NCBI RefSeq assembly: GCF_003148685.1
Contig: NZ_QGGR01000044.1
Coordinates: forward strand, 1-56,398
From: Actinoplanes xinjiangensis
GTDB taxonomy: Bacteria; Actinomycetota; Actinomycetes; Mycobacteriales; Micromonosporaceae
Reading direction: 5' to 3'
DNA length: 56,398 bases
A program made the position numbers and the translations under genes. Below the pieces are notes generated by a model. The model was not told the DNA's origin. It did no database searches and saw only the letters and a list, made by a program, of their open reading frames with translations. Each line of letters opens with the position of its first letter. Within the stretch, counting starts at the first letter, position 1. Below are positions 42,528-50,809 of the stretch, piece by piece.

Positions 42528-43249
42528 GCACTCTCGGCATCATTCAGGCCCGGATGGGCTCCACCCGGCTCCCCGGCAAGGTCCTGCGCCGGCTGGGCGG
42601 GCGGAGCGTCCTCGACCGGGTGGTCCGCGCCGCCCGGGCCAGCGGCGTCATCGACGACCTGGTGGTGGCCACCACGATCCTGCCGGACGACGACGCGGTC
42701 GAGGCGGAGTGTGCGGCGATCGGGGTCGACTGCCACCGCGGGCCGGTCGACGACGTGCTCACCCGGTTCCTCGGGGTGCTGGAGACCAGGACCGTCGACG
42801 ACGTGCTCCGGTTCACCGCCGACTGCCCACTGCTCGACCCCCGGCTCGTCGGCCGGGCGTACCGGGTGTTCACGGCGGCCGGCGTCGACTACCTGACCAC
42901 GTCGATCACCCGGACGCTGCCGCGCGGGCTGGACGTCGAGGTGATCCGGGCGTCGGTGCTCAAGGAGATCGACAAGCTGGCGTACGACCACCACCGCACC
43001 CACGTGACGTCGTACGTCTACACCCACCCCGCCGACTTCGACCTGATCGGGCTCACCGTGCAGCCGGACATGTCGTACCTGCGGCTCACCCTCGACACCG
43101 AGGACGACTGGCGACTGATCGAGGCGATCGTCGACCACTTCGGTGACGCACCGGTCGCGGTCCGGGAGATCGCCGACTGGCTCGGCGGGCAGCCGGAACT
43201 GGCCGAACTCAACGCGCACATCATGCAGAAAGACCTGGAGCAGGCGTGA
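42524..43249 (+). CDS. pseF: Pseudaminate cytidylyltransferase, SpsF-like
   Basis: 241 aa nucleotidyltransferase fold. IIQARMGSTRLPGKVLRRLGG is the CTP-binding signature of the SpsF/PseF group; DDVLTRFLG and FTADCPLLDPRLVG follow. It would activate pseudaminic acid to CMP-pseudaminate. The SpsF form is shared with other polysaccharide enzymes, so the specific role rests on the operon (overlap with B2 and pseG) and the presence of all other pse genes. Confidence 0.85.
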   Translation: MSTLGIIQARMGSTRLPGKVLRRLGGRSVLDRVVRAARASGVIDDLVVATTILPDDDAVEAECAAIGVDCHRGPVDDVLTRFLGVLETRTVDDVLRFTADCPLLDPRLVGRAYRVFTAAGVDYLTTSITRTLPRGLDVEVIRASVLKEIDKLAYDHHRTHVTSYVYTHPADFDLIGLTVQPDMSYLRLTLDTEDDWRLIEAIVDHFGDAPVAVREIADWLGGQPELAELNAHIMQKDLEQA

Positions 43250-44244
43250 CCGGCGTCGGGATCCGGTGTGACGCCGGGGCGCTGACCGGGGTCGGGCATC
43301 TCGTGCGCTGCGTGGCGCTGGCCGAGGAGCTGACCGCCCGCGGCGTGGACGTGCACTTCCTCAGCGATCTCGGTGGGGTGGCGTGGGCGGAGGCGCAGCT
43401 CGAACAGCGCGGGCTGCCGTGGCATCCGGCGCCCTATGACGAGGTGGGTCTGGTCTCGGCGGTACGGCGGCTCGGGCTCGACGCACTGGTCGTGGACTCG
43501 TACACGCTGCCGCCGGCGCACACCAAGGCCGTCCGGGCGGCGGGGACCACCGTGCTGGCCATCGTGGACGGTGACCCGCGGGGGCAGGACGCGGACATCT
43601 ACGTCGACCAGAACCTCGATGCCGTGCTCGAGGTCGGGAACGTCCGGCTGGCCGGCCTCGACCATGCGCTGCTGCGTTCGTCGGTGCGGCGGCTCCGGCC
43701 TCTTACGGCGCCGGTGAGCACGTCCGGCCGTACCCCCGAGGTTGTCGCGTTCTTCGGCGGGACCGACGCCTACCGTGCCGCGCCGCAGGTCGCGCGGCTG
43801 CTCGCGGACACCGCGGTGCCCTTCGAGGCGACCGTCGTCGCCGCCGACGCGAGCCTGCGCGCCGAATTGCTCGCGGTACCGGCCGGTGATGGGCAGCGGT
43901 TCGAGATCATCGACCCGACCGACCGCCTGCCCGAGCTGCTCGCCGGCGCCGACCTGGTGGTCAGCGCCAGCGGCACCTCGACGTGGGAGCTGCTCTGCCT
44001 CGGCCGGGCCGCCGCACTGGTCCAGGTCGTCGACAATCAGATCCAGGGGTACGAACGGACCGTCGCCCGTGGTTATGCGGCCGGCCTGGGCCGTCTCGGC
44101 GCGTTCGACGACGACGCCGTGACCACCCTGCGGCGGCTGCTGCTGAATCCGGGCGACCGGACCGCCCTCGCCGTCCGCGGATGGGCGGCGGTCGACGGCC
44201 GCGGCGTCGAGCGGGTGGCGGACGCCCTGCTCAGGGGCGCGTGA
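43246..44244 (+). CDS. pseG: UDP-2,4-diacetamido-2,4,6-trideoxy-altropyranose hydrolase
   Basis: 332 aa GT-B-like fold. The N-terminal IRCDAGALTGVGHLVRCVALAEEL is the PseG signature (R.D.....G.GH..R...LA), and the C-terminal half has VVSASGTSTWELLCLGRAAAL and NQIQGYE. It removes UDP from the PseH product to give the free sugar used by PseI. GTG start overlaps the pseF stop. Last gene of the operon; its end overlaps the convergent quinone reductase by 14 bases, with no terminator visible. Confidence 0.92.
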   Translation: MTGVGIRCDAGALTGVGHLVRCVALAEELTARGVDVHFLSDLGGVAWAEAQLEQRGLPWHPAPYDEVGLVSAVRRLGLDALVVDSYTLPPAHTKAVRAAGTTVLAIVDGDPRGQDADIYVDQNLDAVLEVGNVRLAGLDHALLRSSVRRLRPLTAPVSTSGRTPEVVAFFGGTDAYRAAPQVARLLADTAVPFEATVVAADASLRAELLAVPAGDGQRFEIIDPTDRLPELLAGADLVVSASGTSTWELLCLGRAAALVQVVDNQIQGYERTVARGYAAGLGRLGAFDDDAVTTLRRLLLNPGDRTALAVRGWAAVDGRGVERVADALLRGA

Positions 44245-45244
44245 CCTCGACGACGACCTTGCCGACGGCGTGGTTCTCGACGGCCTCGTGCGCCTCCGCG
44301 ATCCGCTCCAGCGGGAAGCGCAGGATCGGTAGCCCGGCCTCCTCACCGACCCGGAACGCGCCCGCGGCGACCGCCTCGGCGACCGCCGCGACCGCGTTCG
44401 CCTTTTCCTCGGCGGTGGTCGTGTAGGTCAGCACGAAGTCGAGGGTCGCGTTCTTCAGCATCGCCGGGAAACTCGGAACGGTGAGCTGCCCGCCGACGTA
44501 GATCGCGATGTTGCCGCCGGGTGCGAGCACCTCCAGATCCGTGTCGAGGTTGTCGGTGTTCACCTCGACGATCAGGCGCGGGCCCGCCGGGCTGACCTCG
44601 CGTACCCGGGCCACGACGTCCTCCTCCCGGTAGTCGATCACCGTGTCGGCGCCGGCGGCCAGGGCCAGGACCGCCTTCTCCTTCGAGCTCACCGTGGTGA
44701 TCACCGTGGCGCCGGCCCACTTGGCCAGCTGGATAGCCGCGTTACCGACCGCGCCCGCGCCCCCGGCGACCAGCACGGTCCAGCCGGCCAGGGCGCCGGG
44801 CGCCAGCCGGGACGGGCCGTTCGCCGCGACGGTCAGGCAGCGGTGCGCGGTCAGCGCCGGGATGCCCAGATCGGCGCCGGTCTCGAACGGGACGTCGTCG
44901 TTCATCCGCACCACCTGGTGCCGGGGCAGCACGACGTACTCCTGGGCGGTGCCGTCGGCCCGGCCGTATCCGGCGTCCCACACCCAGACCCGGTCGCCCG
45001 GCTCCAGACCGGTCACGCCGAAACCGAGAGCGTCCACCACCCCGGCGCCGTCCTGGTTCGGCACCCGGGGTGGTGCCACCCCGTCGGGCACGCCTCGACC
45101 GGCCCTGGTGCCGGTGTCGGTCGGGTTCACCGCGGAGAGGACGATCCGGACGCGCACCTCCCCGGCGCCGGCCGGCGGCAGCTCACGGTCGACGATCTGC
45201 AGTACGGAAGCGGGACCCGGCTCGGCGAATACGGCAGCACGCAT
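44231..45244 (-). CDS. NADPH:quinone reductase-like zinc-independent alcohol dehydrogenase
   Basis: 337 aa medium-chain dehydrogenase of the quinone oxidoreductase type. AAVFAEPGPASVLQIVDREL at the start, NQDGAGVVDALG, cofactor loop VLVAGGAGAVGNAAIQLAKWAGA, and DTVIDYREEDV are visible. The zinc-binding Cys/His set of true alcohol dehydrogenases is missing. It would reduce quinones or enones with NADPH in the cytosol. It stands alone, convergent with pseG, and is probably unrelated to the glycan locus. Confidence 0.85.
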   Translation of the reverse strand: MRAAVFAEPGPASVLQIVDRELPPAGAGEVRVRIVLSAVNPTDTGTRAGRGVPDGVAPPRVPNQDGAGVVDALGFGVTGLEPGDRVWVWDAGYGRADGTAQEYVVLPRHQVVRMNDDVPFETGADLGIPALTAHRCLTVAANGPSRLAPGALAGWTVLVAGGAGAVGNAAIQLAKWAGATVITTVSSKEKAVLALAAGADTVIDYREEDVVARVREVSPAGPRLIVEVNTDNLDTDLEVLAPGGNIAIYVGGQLTVPSFPAMLKNATLDFVLTYTTTAEEKANAVAAVAEAVAAGAFRVGEEAGLPILRFPLERIAEAHEAVENHAVGKVVVEVTRP

Positions 45245-45349
45245 ACCCCCACCCTATTCGCGCTGCGTCGGTCCGCCCGTCGCGCTCAGTCGTTCTGTCG
45301 GGTTGCCGAACAGGAGTAGCGGCAGTCCGCCGATATCCGGGAGGTTCCC

Positions 45350-45823
45350 GTGCCCACCGTGTTGATCGCCGACGACGAGGTCGACCACCGAGAACTACTG
45401 ACCTTCGCCCTGCACCGGCTCGGCTATGACGTGGTGACCGCCGCCGACTCGTCCGGCGCCCTCGCGCGGCTGGCCGGCGGCGGCGTCGACGCCGCTCTGA
45501 TCGACGTGCGCATGCCGGGCGGCTCCGGCATCGAACTGTGCCGGCAGATCCGCAGCGCCCCGGAGACCGAACTGCTGCCGATCATGGTGATCAGCGCCGA
45601 CGTGCACCGCCACCAGGTCATGACCGCGCTACACGCCGGCGCCGACGACTTCCTGGCCAAGCCGTTCAGCCGGGCCCAGCTCACCACCCGTCTCGAGGCG
45701 CTGCTGCGGACCCGGCCCAGCGCGGCCGCCCGCTCGGCCGCGGCGGCCCGGGCCGCCCTGCTCGCCACCCGGCACGCGATCGTCGAGGAGGCCCCGGCCG
45801 TCCCCTACCGGCACACCGCCTGA
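45350..45823 (+). CDS. Stand-alone receiver-domain response regulator
   Basis: 157 aa. One CheY-type receiver: acidic pocket IADDE, phospho-acceptor Asp52 in ALIDVRMPGGSGIE, conserved Ser/Thr in MVISADVH, and Lys in DDFLAKPFS. After residue 125 comes an Ala/Arg-rich helical tail, not a DNA-binding domain. Single-domain receivers act by protein-protein contact or phosphorelay. GTG at 45350 follows GGGAGG. No kinase gene is adjacent, so the partner is unknown. Confidence 0.85.
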   Translation: MPTVLIADDEVDHRELLTFALHRLGYDVVTAADSSGALARLAGGGVDAALIDVRMPGGSGIELCRQIRSAPETELLPIMVISADVHRHQVMTALHAGADDFLAKPFSRAQLTTRLEALLRTRPSAAARSAAAARAALLATRHAIVEEAPAVPYRHTA

Positions 45824-45834
45824 TCACGGGGCTC

Positions 45835-46866
45835 TCAGTAGTCCGCGACGATCCGGCGGGCCGGGCCGTCGACGGTGATGCGGCCGCCGTAGGGCAGCAC
45901 CCACTGCGGGGCGGTATGGCCGAAATCGACACCGAAGACCACCATCGCCTCCGGGTTGTACATCGCCATCGCGTTGAGTACGGCCGCCCGCTGCTCCTCG
46001 CGGTAGGCGGCACGCTGCTCCGGCGGGCGCGGGTCGAACAAGGCGGTGCCCTTCGCGGTCGCCACCAGCACCGCCGGGAACTGCCGCAGCAGCCCGCGCT
46101 CGCCCGCGTTGCGCACCATCGTGAACACCTCGTCGCCGGACGGCATCTCCTCCGACGTCTCCAGGAGCAGCACCGATCCGGCGTACCGCTCGGCCGGGTG
46201 GATCCAGCGGCCGGCCGCCAGGTTCGCGTGCAGGATCTCCAGGCAGCCGCCCCAGGTCGGCCCGGTCACCACCCGATCCGGCTGGTGCCAGAACCAGCCC
46301 GGGCTGGGCACCGACGGCGGTGACTGGGTGAGCGCCTCCGGGCGATCCCAGCCCAGCTCCTCCTCGCAGAACTCGGGGAGCGGGCGGATCTCCAGCTCGG
46401 TCTTCTCGAAGAGCGCGGCCCGCAGCGACGTCAGGTGCTCCGGGTCGATGCCGGCACCCCGGGCCAGGTGCACCATGGTGGAGCCGCCGTGGAACCCCGG
46501 GATCCCGTGGAACCACAGCCAGTTCAGCAGGTTCGTGTTGTCCGAGAAGCCGAGGAACGGTTTCGGGTCGGCGCGGAACACCTCGGGGTCGAGGTACGGC
46601 AGGAGGGTGATCTGGTCGTTGCCGCCGATCGTCGCGAACACCGCCCGGATGGACGGGTCGGCCCATGCCGCCATCAGGTCGGCGGCCCGGTCGGCCGGTG
46701 ACGCGCCGTGCCGGCGGGTGGTCGGGAACTCCACCGGCTCCAGGCCGAGCACGTCGCGAATCCGGTGCAGCGCCAGCTCGTGCACGGCCGGGAAGAGGGC
46801 CGGAGCGGCGAACGAGGGCGAGACGACAGCGACGCGGTCACCGGGGCTGAGCTTCATGTCGTTCAT
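45835..46866 (-). CDS. S66-family LD-carboxypeptidase (MccF-like)
   Basis: 343 aa. The nucleophile elbow GFSDNTNLLNWL contains Ser108. A later LLLETSEE supplies the Glu, and VFGVDFGHTAP the His of the Ser-Glu-His triad. The ATIGGNDQITLLPYL block is typical of the MccF/LdcA group. Members cleave the L,D-bond of murein tetrapeptides or detoxify peptide-nucleotide antibiotics. No signal peptide, so cytoplasmic recycling or immunity. ATG at 46866 or 46857; both are plausible. Confidence 0.85.
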   Translation of the reverse strand: MNDMKLSPGDRVAVVSPSFAAPALFPAVHELALHRIRDVLGLEPVEFPTTRRHGASPADRAADLMAAWADPSIRAVFATIGGNDQITLLPYLDPEVFRADPKPFLGFSDNTNLLNWLWFHGIPGFHGGSTMVHLARGAGIDPEHLTSLRAALFEKTELEIRPLPEFCEEELGWDRPEALTQSPPSVPSPGWFWHQPDRVVTGPTWGGCLEILHANLAAGRWIHPAERYAGSVLLLETSEEMPSGDEVFTMVRNAGERGLLRQFPAVLVATAKGTALFDPRPPEQRAAYREEQRAAVLNAMAMYNPEAMVVFGVDFGHTAPQWVLPYGGRITVDGPARRIVADY

Positions 46867-46897
46867 TCAACCCGCCCCGGCAACCCGGTTTCCGCCG

Positions 46898-47623
46898 TCA
46901 CACCGTCGCTGTGCCGAGCACCTTCCCGTCCCGGTCGGTGATCAGGATGGCATCGACGTCGGTCGCCTTCGTCGAGCTGGCGCCGATCAATTTCGCCTCC
47001 CCGTTCGGGGTGTCGCCCCAGACCGCGGCCTGCTCGGTCTGGCCACCCCGGTTGCGGACCAGGCAGAGGAACGGCCCGTTGCCGCTGATCCGGCTGACAT
47101 CGAGCGACACCTCGACACCCCACGCCTTCGGGGTGAGCTTGGCGTCACCGGTCAGCCCGCTGCCGGGCGCCGGCTGGAACCGTGCGTTGATCAGCTGGAC
47201 GCTGGCCGGAGGTTGGGCCTCCGGGCGGTCGCCCGGCGGGGTGGCGGTGTTGGTGAAGATCCCGTAGGTGACACCGGCCGCGGCGACCAGCGTGACCGCG
47301 GCGACGGCCAGCCACCGCACCCTATTGACCCGGGTCTCCTTGAACTTCTCCGCGCGCATCCGGCTGAGCAGCGTCTCGATGTTCTGCGAGCTCGGCCTGG
47401 CGGCCGGACTCACCGCGAGCGCCGCGCCGCCACCGAGATGCCGTGCGTCCGGCATCCGTTGCAGCATCTCCGGTACGGGTGACAGCCGGTCCAGTTCGGT
47501 CCGGCACTCGGCGCACTCGGCCAGGTGGGCGTCGAGCCGTTCGGTGTCCGTCTCGTCCAGCCCACCGAGGAGGTAGCCGCCCAGCAACCGGTGCAGAGTC
47601 TGGTGGTCGTCGAGGTCGCTCAT
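46898..47623 (-). CDS. Anti-sigma factor with zinc-finger domain
   Basis: 241 aa. Zinc-binding HLAECAECRTEL (H-x3-C-x2-C) near residue 33 in the cytoplasmic N-terminus, one transmembrane helix at about 103-122 (WLAVAAVTLVAAAGVTYGIF), and an external C-terminal domain of the anti-sigma-K/RskA-like type (WGVEVSLDVSRISGNGPFLC). It should hold the ECF sigma factor encoded just upstream, with which it overlaps by ATGA. External signal unknown. The arrangement resembles SigL-RslA of mycobacteria. Confidence 0.88.
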   Translation of the reverse strand: MSDLDDHQTLHRLLGGYLLGGLDETDTERLDAHLAECAECRTELDRLSPVPEMLQRMPDARHLGGGAALAVSPAARPSSQNIETLLSRMRAEKFKETRVNRVRWLAVAAVTLVAAAGVTYGIFTNTATPPGDRPEAQPPASVQLINARFQPAPGSGLTGDAKLTPKAWGVEVSLDVSRISGNGPFLCLVRNRGGQTEQAAVWGDTPNGEAKLIGASSTKATDVDAILITDRDGKVLGTATV

Positions 47624-48141
47624 CGCAGCATCCCCATCTCCTCGAAGACGGTACGCAGCGCGCGTACGGCGTAATACGCGCGCGATTTCACCGTGCCCTC
47701 CGGCACCGAAAGTCTTCGCGCCGCGTCCGCCACGCTCTGCCCCTCGTAATACATCTGCTGGATCACCGCCCGGTGTTCCGGCGACAGGCGCTCCAACGCC
47801 TCCGCCACCAGCCAGCCTTCCACCATCTGATCGACATTGTCTGCCGACGGCACCGAGTTGACCGCGTTCTCATCGGCGACCAGCTTCGGCCGGCGCTGTT
47901 CGGCGCGCCAGGCGTTGGTCACCACGTTGCGGGCGATGGTGAGCAGGTACGACCTGGTCCGGCCCGGTTCCGGGTCGAGGTGGTCGATGTGCTTCCAGGC
48001 TCGCAACAGCGTCTCCTGAACCAGGTCCTCCGCCTTGTGCCGGTCGTTCACATACCGGGAGACGAAGTTGATCAGGACGGCATAGTGTTCGGTATAGAGC
48101 GCGGTCATCAGTTGCTCGTCGGGGTTCACCCGTCGCTTCAT
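47620..48141 (-). CDS. ECF RNA polymerase sigma factor (SigL-like)
   Basis: 173 aa. Sigma2 region: HYAVLINFVSRYVNDRHKAE, DLVQETLLRAWKH; sigma4 region: LSPEHRAVIQQMYYEGQSVA and LSVPEGTVKSRAYYAVRAL. The ATG at 48141 follows GGGGAGAG; a start at 48189 would lie inside the promoter I identify, so it is rejected. Together with the zinc-finger anti-sigma factor it forms an envelope stress unit. A TGAACC-type ECF promoter directly upstream suggests positive autoregulation. Confidence 0.9.
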   Translation of the reverse strand: MKRRVNPDEQLMTALYTEHYAVLINFVSRYVNDRHKAEDLVQETLLRAWKHIDHLDPEPGRTRSYLLTIARNVVTNAWRAEQRRPKLVADENAVNSVPSADNVDQMVEGWLVAEALERLSPEHRAVIQQMYYEGQSVADAARRLSVPEGTVKSRAYYAVRALRTVFEEMGMLR

Positions 48142-48182
48142 CGGCGCCAGCTCTCCCCTCGGGTTCGGCCCGGCCACCCGGA

Positions 48183-48210
48183 TGTACATCGTGGCATGTG
48201 GACCGGTTCA
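48183..48210 (-). promoter_or_regulatory. Candidate ECF (SigL-type) autoregulatory promoter
   Basis: On the minus strand TGAACC (48205-48210), a 16-bp spacer and TGTACA (48183-48188). SigL promoters in mycobacteria follow TGAACC-N16-CGTGTA, so the -35 and spacer fit exactly and the -10 partly. It is 42 bases upstream of the sigma ATG. Confidence 0.5.
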
Positions 48211-48238
48211 AGCGTGGCCCGGAAAACCGGAAAACGTC

Positions 48239-48270
48239 GATGCCCGGCCCCCTTTCGGGGACCGGGCATC
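48239..48270 (-). terminator. Terminator after neprosin-domain gene
   Basis: GATGCCCGG / CCGGGCATC stem with an inner CCCC/GGGG pairing, followed on the minus strand by GACGTTTTCC. It lies 20 bases after the neprosin-domain gene stop and before the ECF promoter. Confidence 0.7.
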
Positions 48271-48289
48271 AGTGGATGTCGGGGAGGAA

Positions 48290-49390
48290 TCAGCAGAATC
48301 CGGGTCCGCCGTACCGGAACGTCCGGGCGCTCAATTTGTCCACCTTGTAAGGCTCATCGGCCGGCTCGGCATACTCGGGTTCGGAGCGCACGTAGGTGTC
48401 GACCGCCGGACCGGAGATCAACGAGATGCTGCCGATCCGGGCGGGGGCGCCGTCGGCCTTCGTCCCGAACTGGCCGTTGCCCATGTCGGTGCACGGTTTC
48501 GCGGTCGCCGAGGCCACCTCGCCGAAGACCTGTACCAGGGTGGTCTTGGAGAAGTCGACGGTCCACTCCTTGGCCGGGAAGTAGCCGATCCACTCGGAGT
48601 CGTAGGCGATCCACCAGGCCTGATCGTGGAACTCGATGCCGAACCGCTTCGTGGTGTCCATGGGAAGCGTGTCACCGGGCCGGACGTTCGCGCTGTACTG
48701 CACGAACCCGCAGCCGTTGTAGCACCGGGGCTTGCCGTCCACCCAGGAGAAGACGAACAGGTGCGGATCGGCGTCGCCGTTGACGACCCGGTCCACGGTC
48801 CAGCCGACCTCGACGGTCTGGCTGACGCCGTCCGTGATCGACTGCACGGCCAGTTCGGCCAGCGTGTGGTAGTCCTCCTCGGCCAGCGCCGGCTTGTTGA
48901 TCGTGAGGTTGGCGTAGGCGCCCTGGGTGACGGCCCCTTGCGAGGCCACGTTGTAGTGGAAGACGGCCTTGGCGGCCGGCGCGGACTTCTTGGTCACGCC
49001 GGGCGGCGCCGGCGGCACCACATCGGTCGGCTCCGACTCCAGGACGCCCTCGGGGGTGGAGAAGCCCTTCGGCGCGTACGCCTCATCGGCCTGATCGCCG
49101 GTCGTGGTGGGTGCGGCGGCGTCGAAACCGGACGCCTTGAGCGCGCCGCTACTGGCGCCGTCCCGCCCGACCTCGATGGCTTCCGGCTCCTGGCCCCACG
49201 GCAGTCTGGCCGGCGGCGTCGACTCCGGCGCCGCTTCTTCCGCGTCCTCCGCCGGGACGGCGACCACCGCGGGAGACGGGCTCTCCGGGATCTCCTCCGC
49301 GCCCGCGTTGAGAGTCGAGACGACCCCGATGGTGCCGATCACGACTGCCGATATACCGGCGGCGAGCAGTCCGCGGCGAGACTTCAACAC
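48290..49390 (-). CDS. Secreted neprosin-domain protein
   Basis: 366 aa. Signal peptide or Tat-like leader (SRRGLLAAGISAVVIGTIGVV), then a Pro/Ala/Glu-rich linker up to about 145. The C-terminal 220 residues match the neprosin domain: HYNVASQGAVTQGAYANLTI, VEVGWTVDRVVNGDADPHLF, FSWVDGKPRCYNGCGFVQYS, FGIEFHDQAWWIAYDSEWIG and YFPAKEW. Plant neprosin is a glutamic-type prolyl endopeptidase; bacterial members are mostly uncharacterised. GTG start behind GAGGACGG. Next to the ECF sigma pair but ending in its own terminator. Confidence 0.8.
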   Translation of the reverse strand: MLKSRRGLLAAGISAVVIGTIGVVSTLNAGAEEIPESPSPAVVAVPAEDAEEAAPESTPPARLPWGQEPEAIEVGRDGASSGALKASGFDAAAPTTTGDQADEAYAPKGFSTPEGVLESEPTDVVPPAPPGVTKKSAPAAKAVFHYNVASQGAVTQGAYANLTINKPALAEEDYHTLAELAVQSITDGVSQTVEVGWTVDRVVNGDADPHLFVFSWVDGKPRCYNGCGFVQYSANVRPGDTLPMDTTKRFGIEFHDQAWWIAYDSEWIGYFPAKEWTVDFSKTTLVQVFGEVASATAKPCTDMGNGQFGTKADGAPARIGSISLISGPAVDTYVRSEPEYAEPADEPYKVDKLSARTFRYGGPGFC

Positions 49391-49734
49391 GTGTCCGTCC
49401 TCGTTGTCGGGACAACGGAGGGGGGCCTCCGGCGGCCGGTTCCCGGCGCGCTGGTCACCATATAGCCTTCATATTCGGCAGCGACCGTCTGAGCAGCGTA
49501 TTTCGGCGGAACGGCTGATCGGCCTAGGCCGATTCGGTGACACATCGACCCATTTATCGTACGCACTGTGTCGCCCTGATTGCGGAACGAAGTTTTTCGC
49601 ACCCTCTCCAGAAAGAGGCAAAGTTCAACAAGCTTCTTTCCGGCGACATCGACTTCCGGGGTTCGTCACACGCGGCGGCCGATCATGTGGTAAAACCTAT
49701 CACGTCTATAGGTTTTATAGAGGAGGGCCGCCTC
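49391..49734. other. Divergent intergenic region with palindrome
   Basis: 344 bases between the neprosin and cysteine dioxygenase genes. It contains a perfect 16-bp palindrome, ATCGGCCTAGGCCGAT (49518-49533), and, next to cdo, the inverted repeat listed separately. No gene or known riboswitch recognised. Confidence 0.5.
49691..49717 (+). promoter_or_regulatory. Perfect AT-rich inverted repeat before cysteine dioxygenase
   Basis: TAAAACCTAT (49691-49700), 7-base spacer CACGTCT, ATAGGTTTTA (49708-49717). It ends 17 bases before the GTG, just upstream of the GGAGG site. Operator or RNA hairpin controlling translation are both possible. Confidence 0.75.
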
Positions 49735-50190
49735 GTGACGCTCGATCACCTAGCCATCGCTCAGCGCTTCTCGGCGGCTGCCGCGGAGTGGGCCGTCGCA
49801 CCCCGGTTCGATCCGGTCGAGCGCTGGTACCACCGGCTCGCGGCGGCCGACGACCACGAGGTGTGGCTGCTCACCTGGCTGCCCGGACAGGCCACCGAGA
49901 TCCACGACCACGGCGGCTCGGCCGGGGCGTTCCACGTGCACGGCGGGACCCTCACCGAGGACACCGTGTCGGTACGCGGCGGCACGCCCCGGATCGTCTC
50001 GCGGGAACTGGGCGAAGGCGCCGGCCGCCGGTTCGGCAGCCACCACATCCACCGCATCGAGAACCGCTCCGGCAGCCCCGCGGTGAGCGTGCACGTCTAC
50101 GGTCCTGCGCTGACCAGCATGACCAAGTACCGCCTCGGCCCGGCCCGCCTGGAGGTCCTGACCGTCGAGCGCGCCGGCGCCCAGTGGTGA
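49735..50190 (+). CDS. Cysteine dioxygenase
   Basis: 151 aa cupin of the CDO type. Iron ligands in EIHDHGGSAGAFHVHGG (His57, His59) and a third His in GSHHIHRIEN. The spacing is that of bacterial cysteine dioxygenase, which turns L-cysteine into cysteine sulfinate in the cytosol; related thiol dioxygenases acting on 3-mercaptopropionate cannot be excluded. GTG at 49735 follows AGGAGGG. The perfect inverted repeat just upstream suggests control by sulphur or cysteine status. No rhodanese gene follows, unlike in many actinomycetes. Confidence 0.85.
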   Translation: MTLDHLAIAQRFSAAAAEWAVAPRFDPVERWYHRLAAADDHEVWLLTWLPGQATEIHDHGGSAGAFHVHGGTLTEDTVSVRGGTPRIVSRELGEGAGRRFGSHHIHRIENRSGSPAVSVHVYGPALTSMTKYRLGPARLEVLTVERAGAQW

Positions 50191-50194
50191 TCCG

Positions 50195-50758
50195 CTACCG
50201 CGGGTAGACCACGCCCGAGCGGCCGCTGTAGAGGTGCCGGGTGCCGTCCCGCTCGCGGCCGGTGTTCGGCGCGTCCAGCCAGACGATGTAGGGCGCGCCC
50301 GGGGTCAGCCCGGTGATCGTGGCACTGACCGCGCATCCCGTCCCGGCCGGCACGTCCTGCCACACCGGCTCCGGCTGCCGGCCCGCCACGACGCCCTGGA
50401 GCACGGCGGTGACCCGGTAGTTCGAGTCGTACTGGGTGGGCCACTCGACGGTCAGCGAGCCGGAGCCCGGCGTCACCTCGACCGGGATCATCACCGGCTC
50501 GGTCCGCGGCCAGAGCCTGGTGCAGCTCGGATCCGGGGACGGTGCGGAGAGCGACACCGCGGGAGTGGCGGTCGGCCGGCCGACGGTCTCCGCCGGGGAC
50601 GGCGTGGCCCTCCCCTGATCGACCACGATCCACTGCCGGCCCTCACCGGCCGCCGCCGGCGACTCGCCGGCCTCGTCACCGCCGATCCCGAGCGCGGCAC
50701 AGCCGCCCAGCGTCAGCGAAGCCGCCGCCAGCACGAGCGTGATCCTGGTGTGCCGCAT
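50195..50758 (-). CDS. Putative lipoprotein with fibronectin III-like domain
   Basis: 187 aa. Signal peptide with lipobox LTLGGC (Cys20 acylation site), a Ser/Pro/Ala-rich linker to about 80, then a beta-sandwich-like stretch (GSGSLTVEWPTQYDSNYRVT, CAVSATITGLTPGAPYIVWL) resembling a fibronectin type III repeat. Two Cys in the domain may form a disulphide. Membrane-anchored and outside the cell; function unknown. Convergent with cysteine dioxygenase, four bases apart. Confidence 0.75.
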   Translation of the reverse strand: MRHTRITLVLAAASLTLGGCAALGIGGDEAGESPAAAGEGRQWIVVDQGRATPSPAETVGRPTATPAVSLSAPSPDPSCTRLWPRTEPVMIPVEVTPGSGSLTVEWPTQYDSNYRVTAVLQGVVAGRQPEPVWQDVPAGTGCAVSATITGLTPGAPYIVWLDAPNTGRERDGTRHLYSGRSGVVYPR

Positions 50759-50809
50759 TCATCCCCCCGGGTCGGTGTCCCCCACCCATCGGCGGGCCCG
50801 GGCGGCTCC

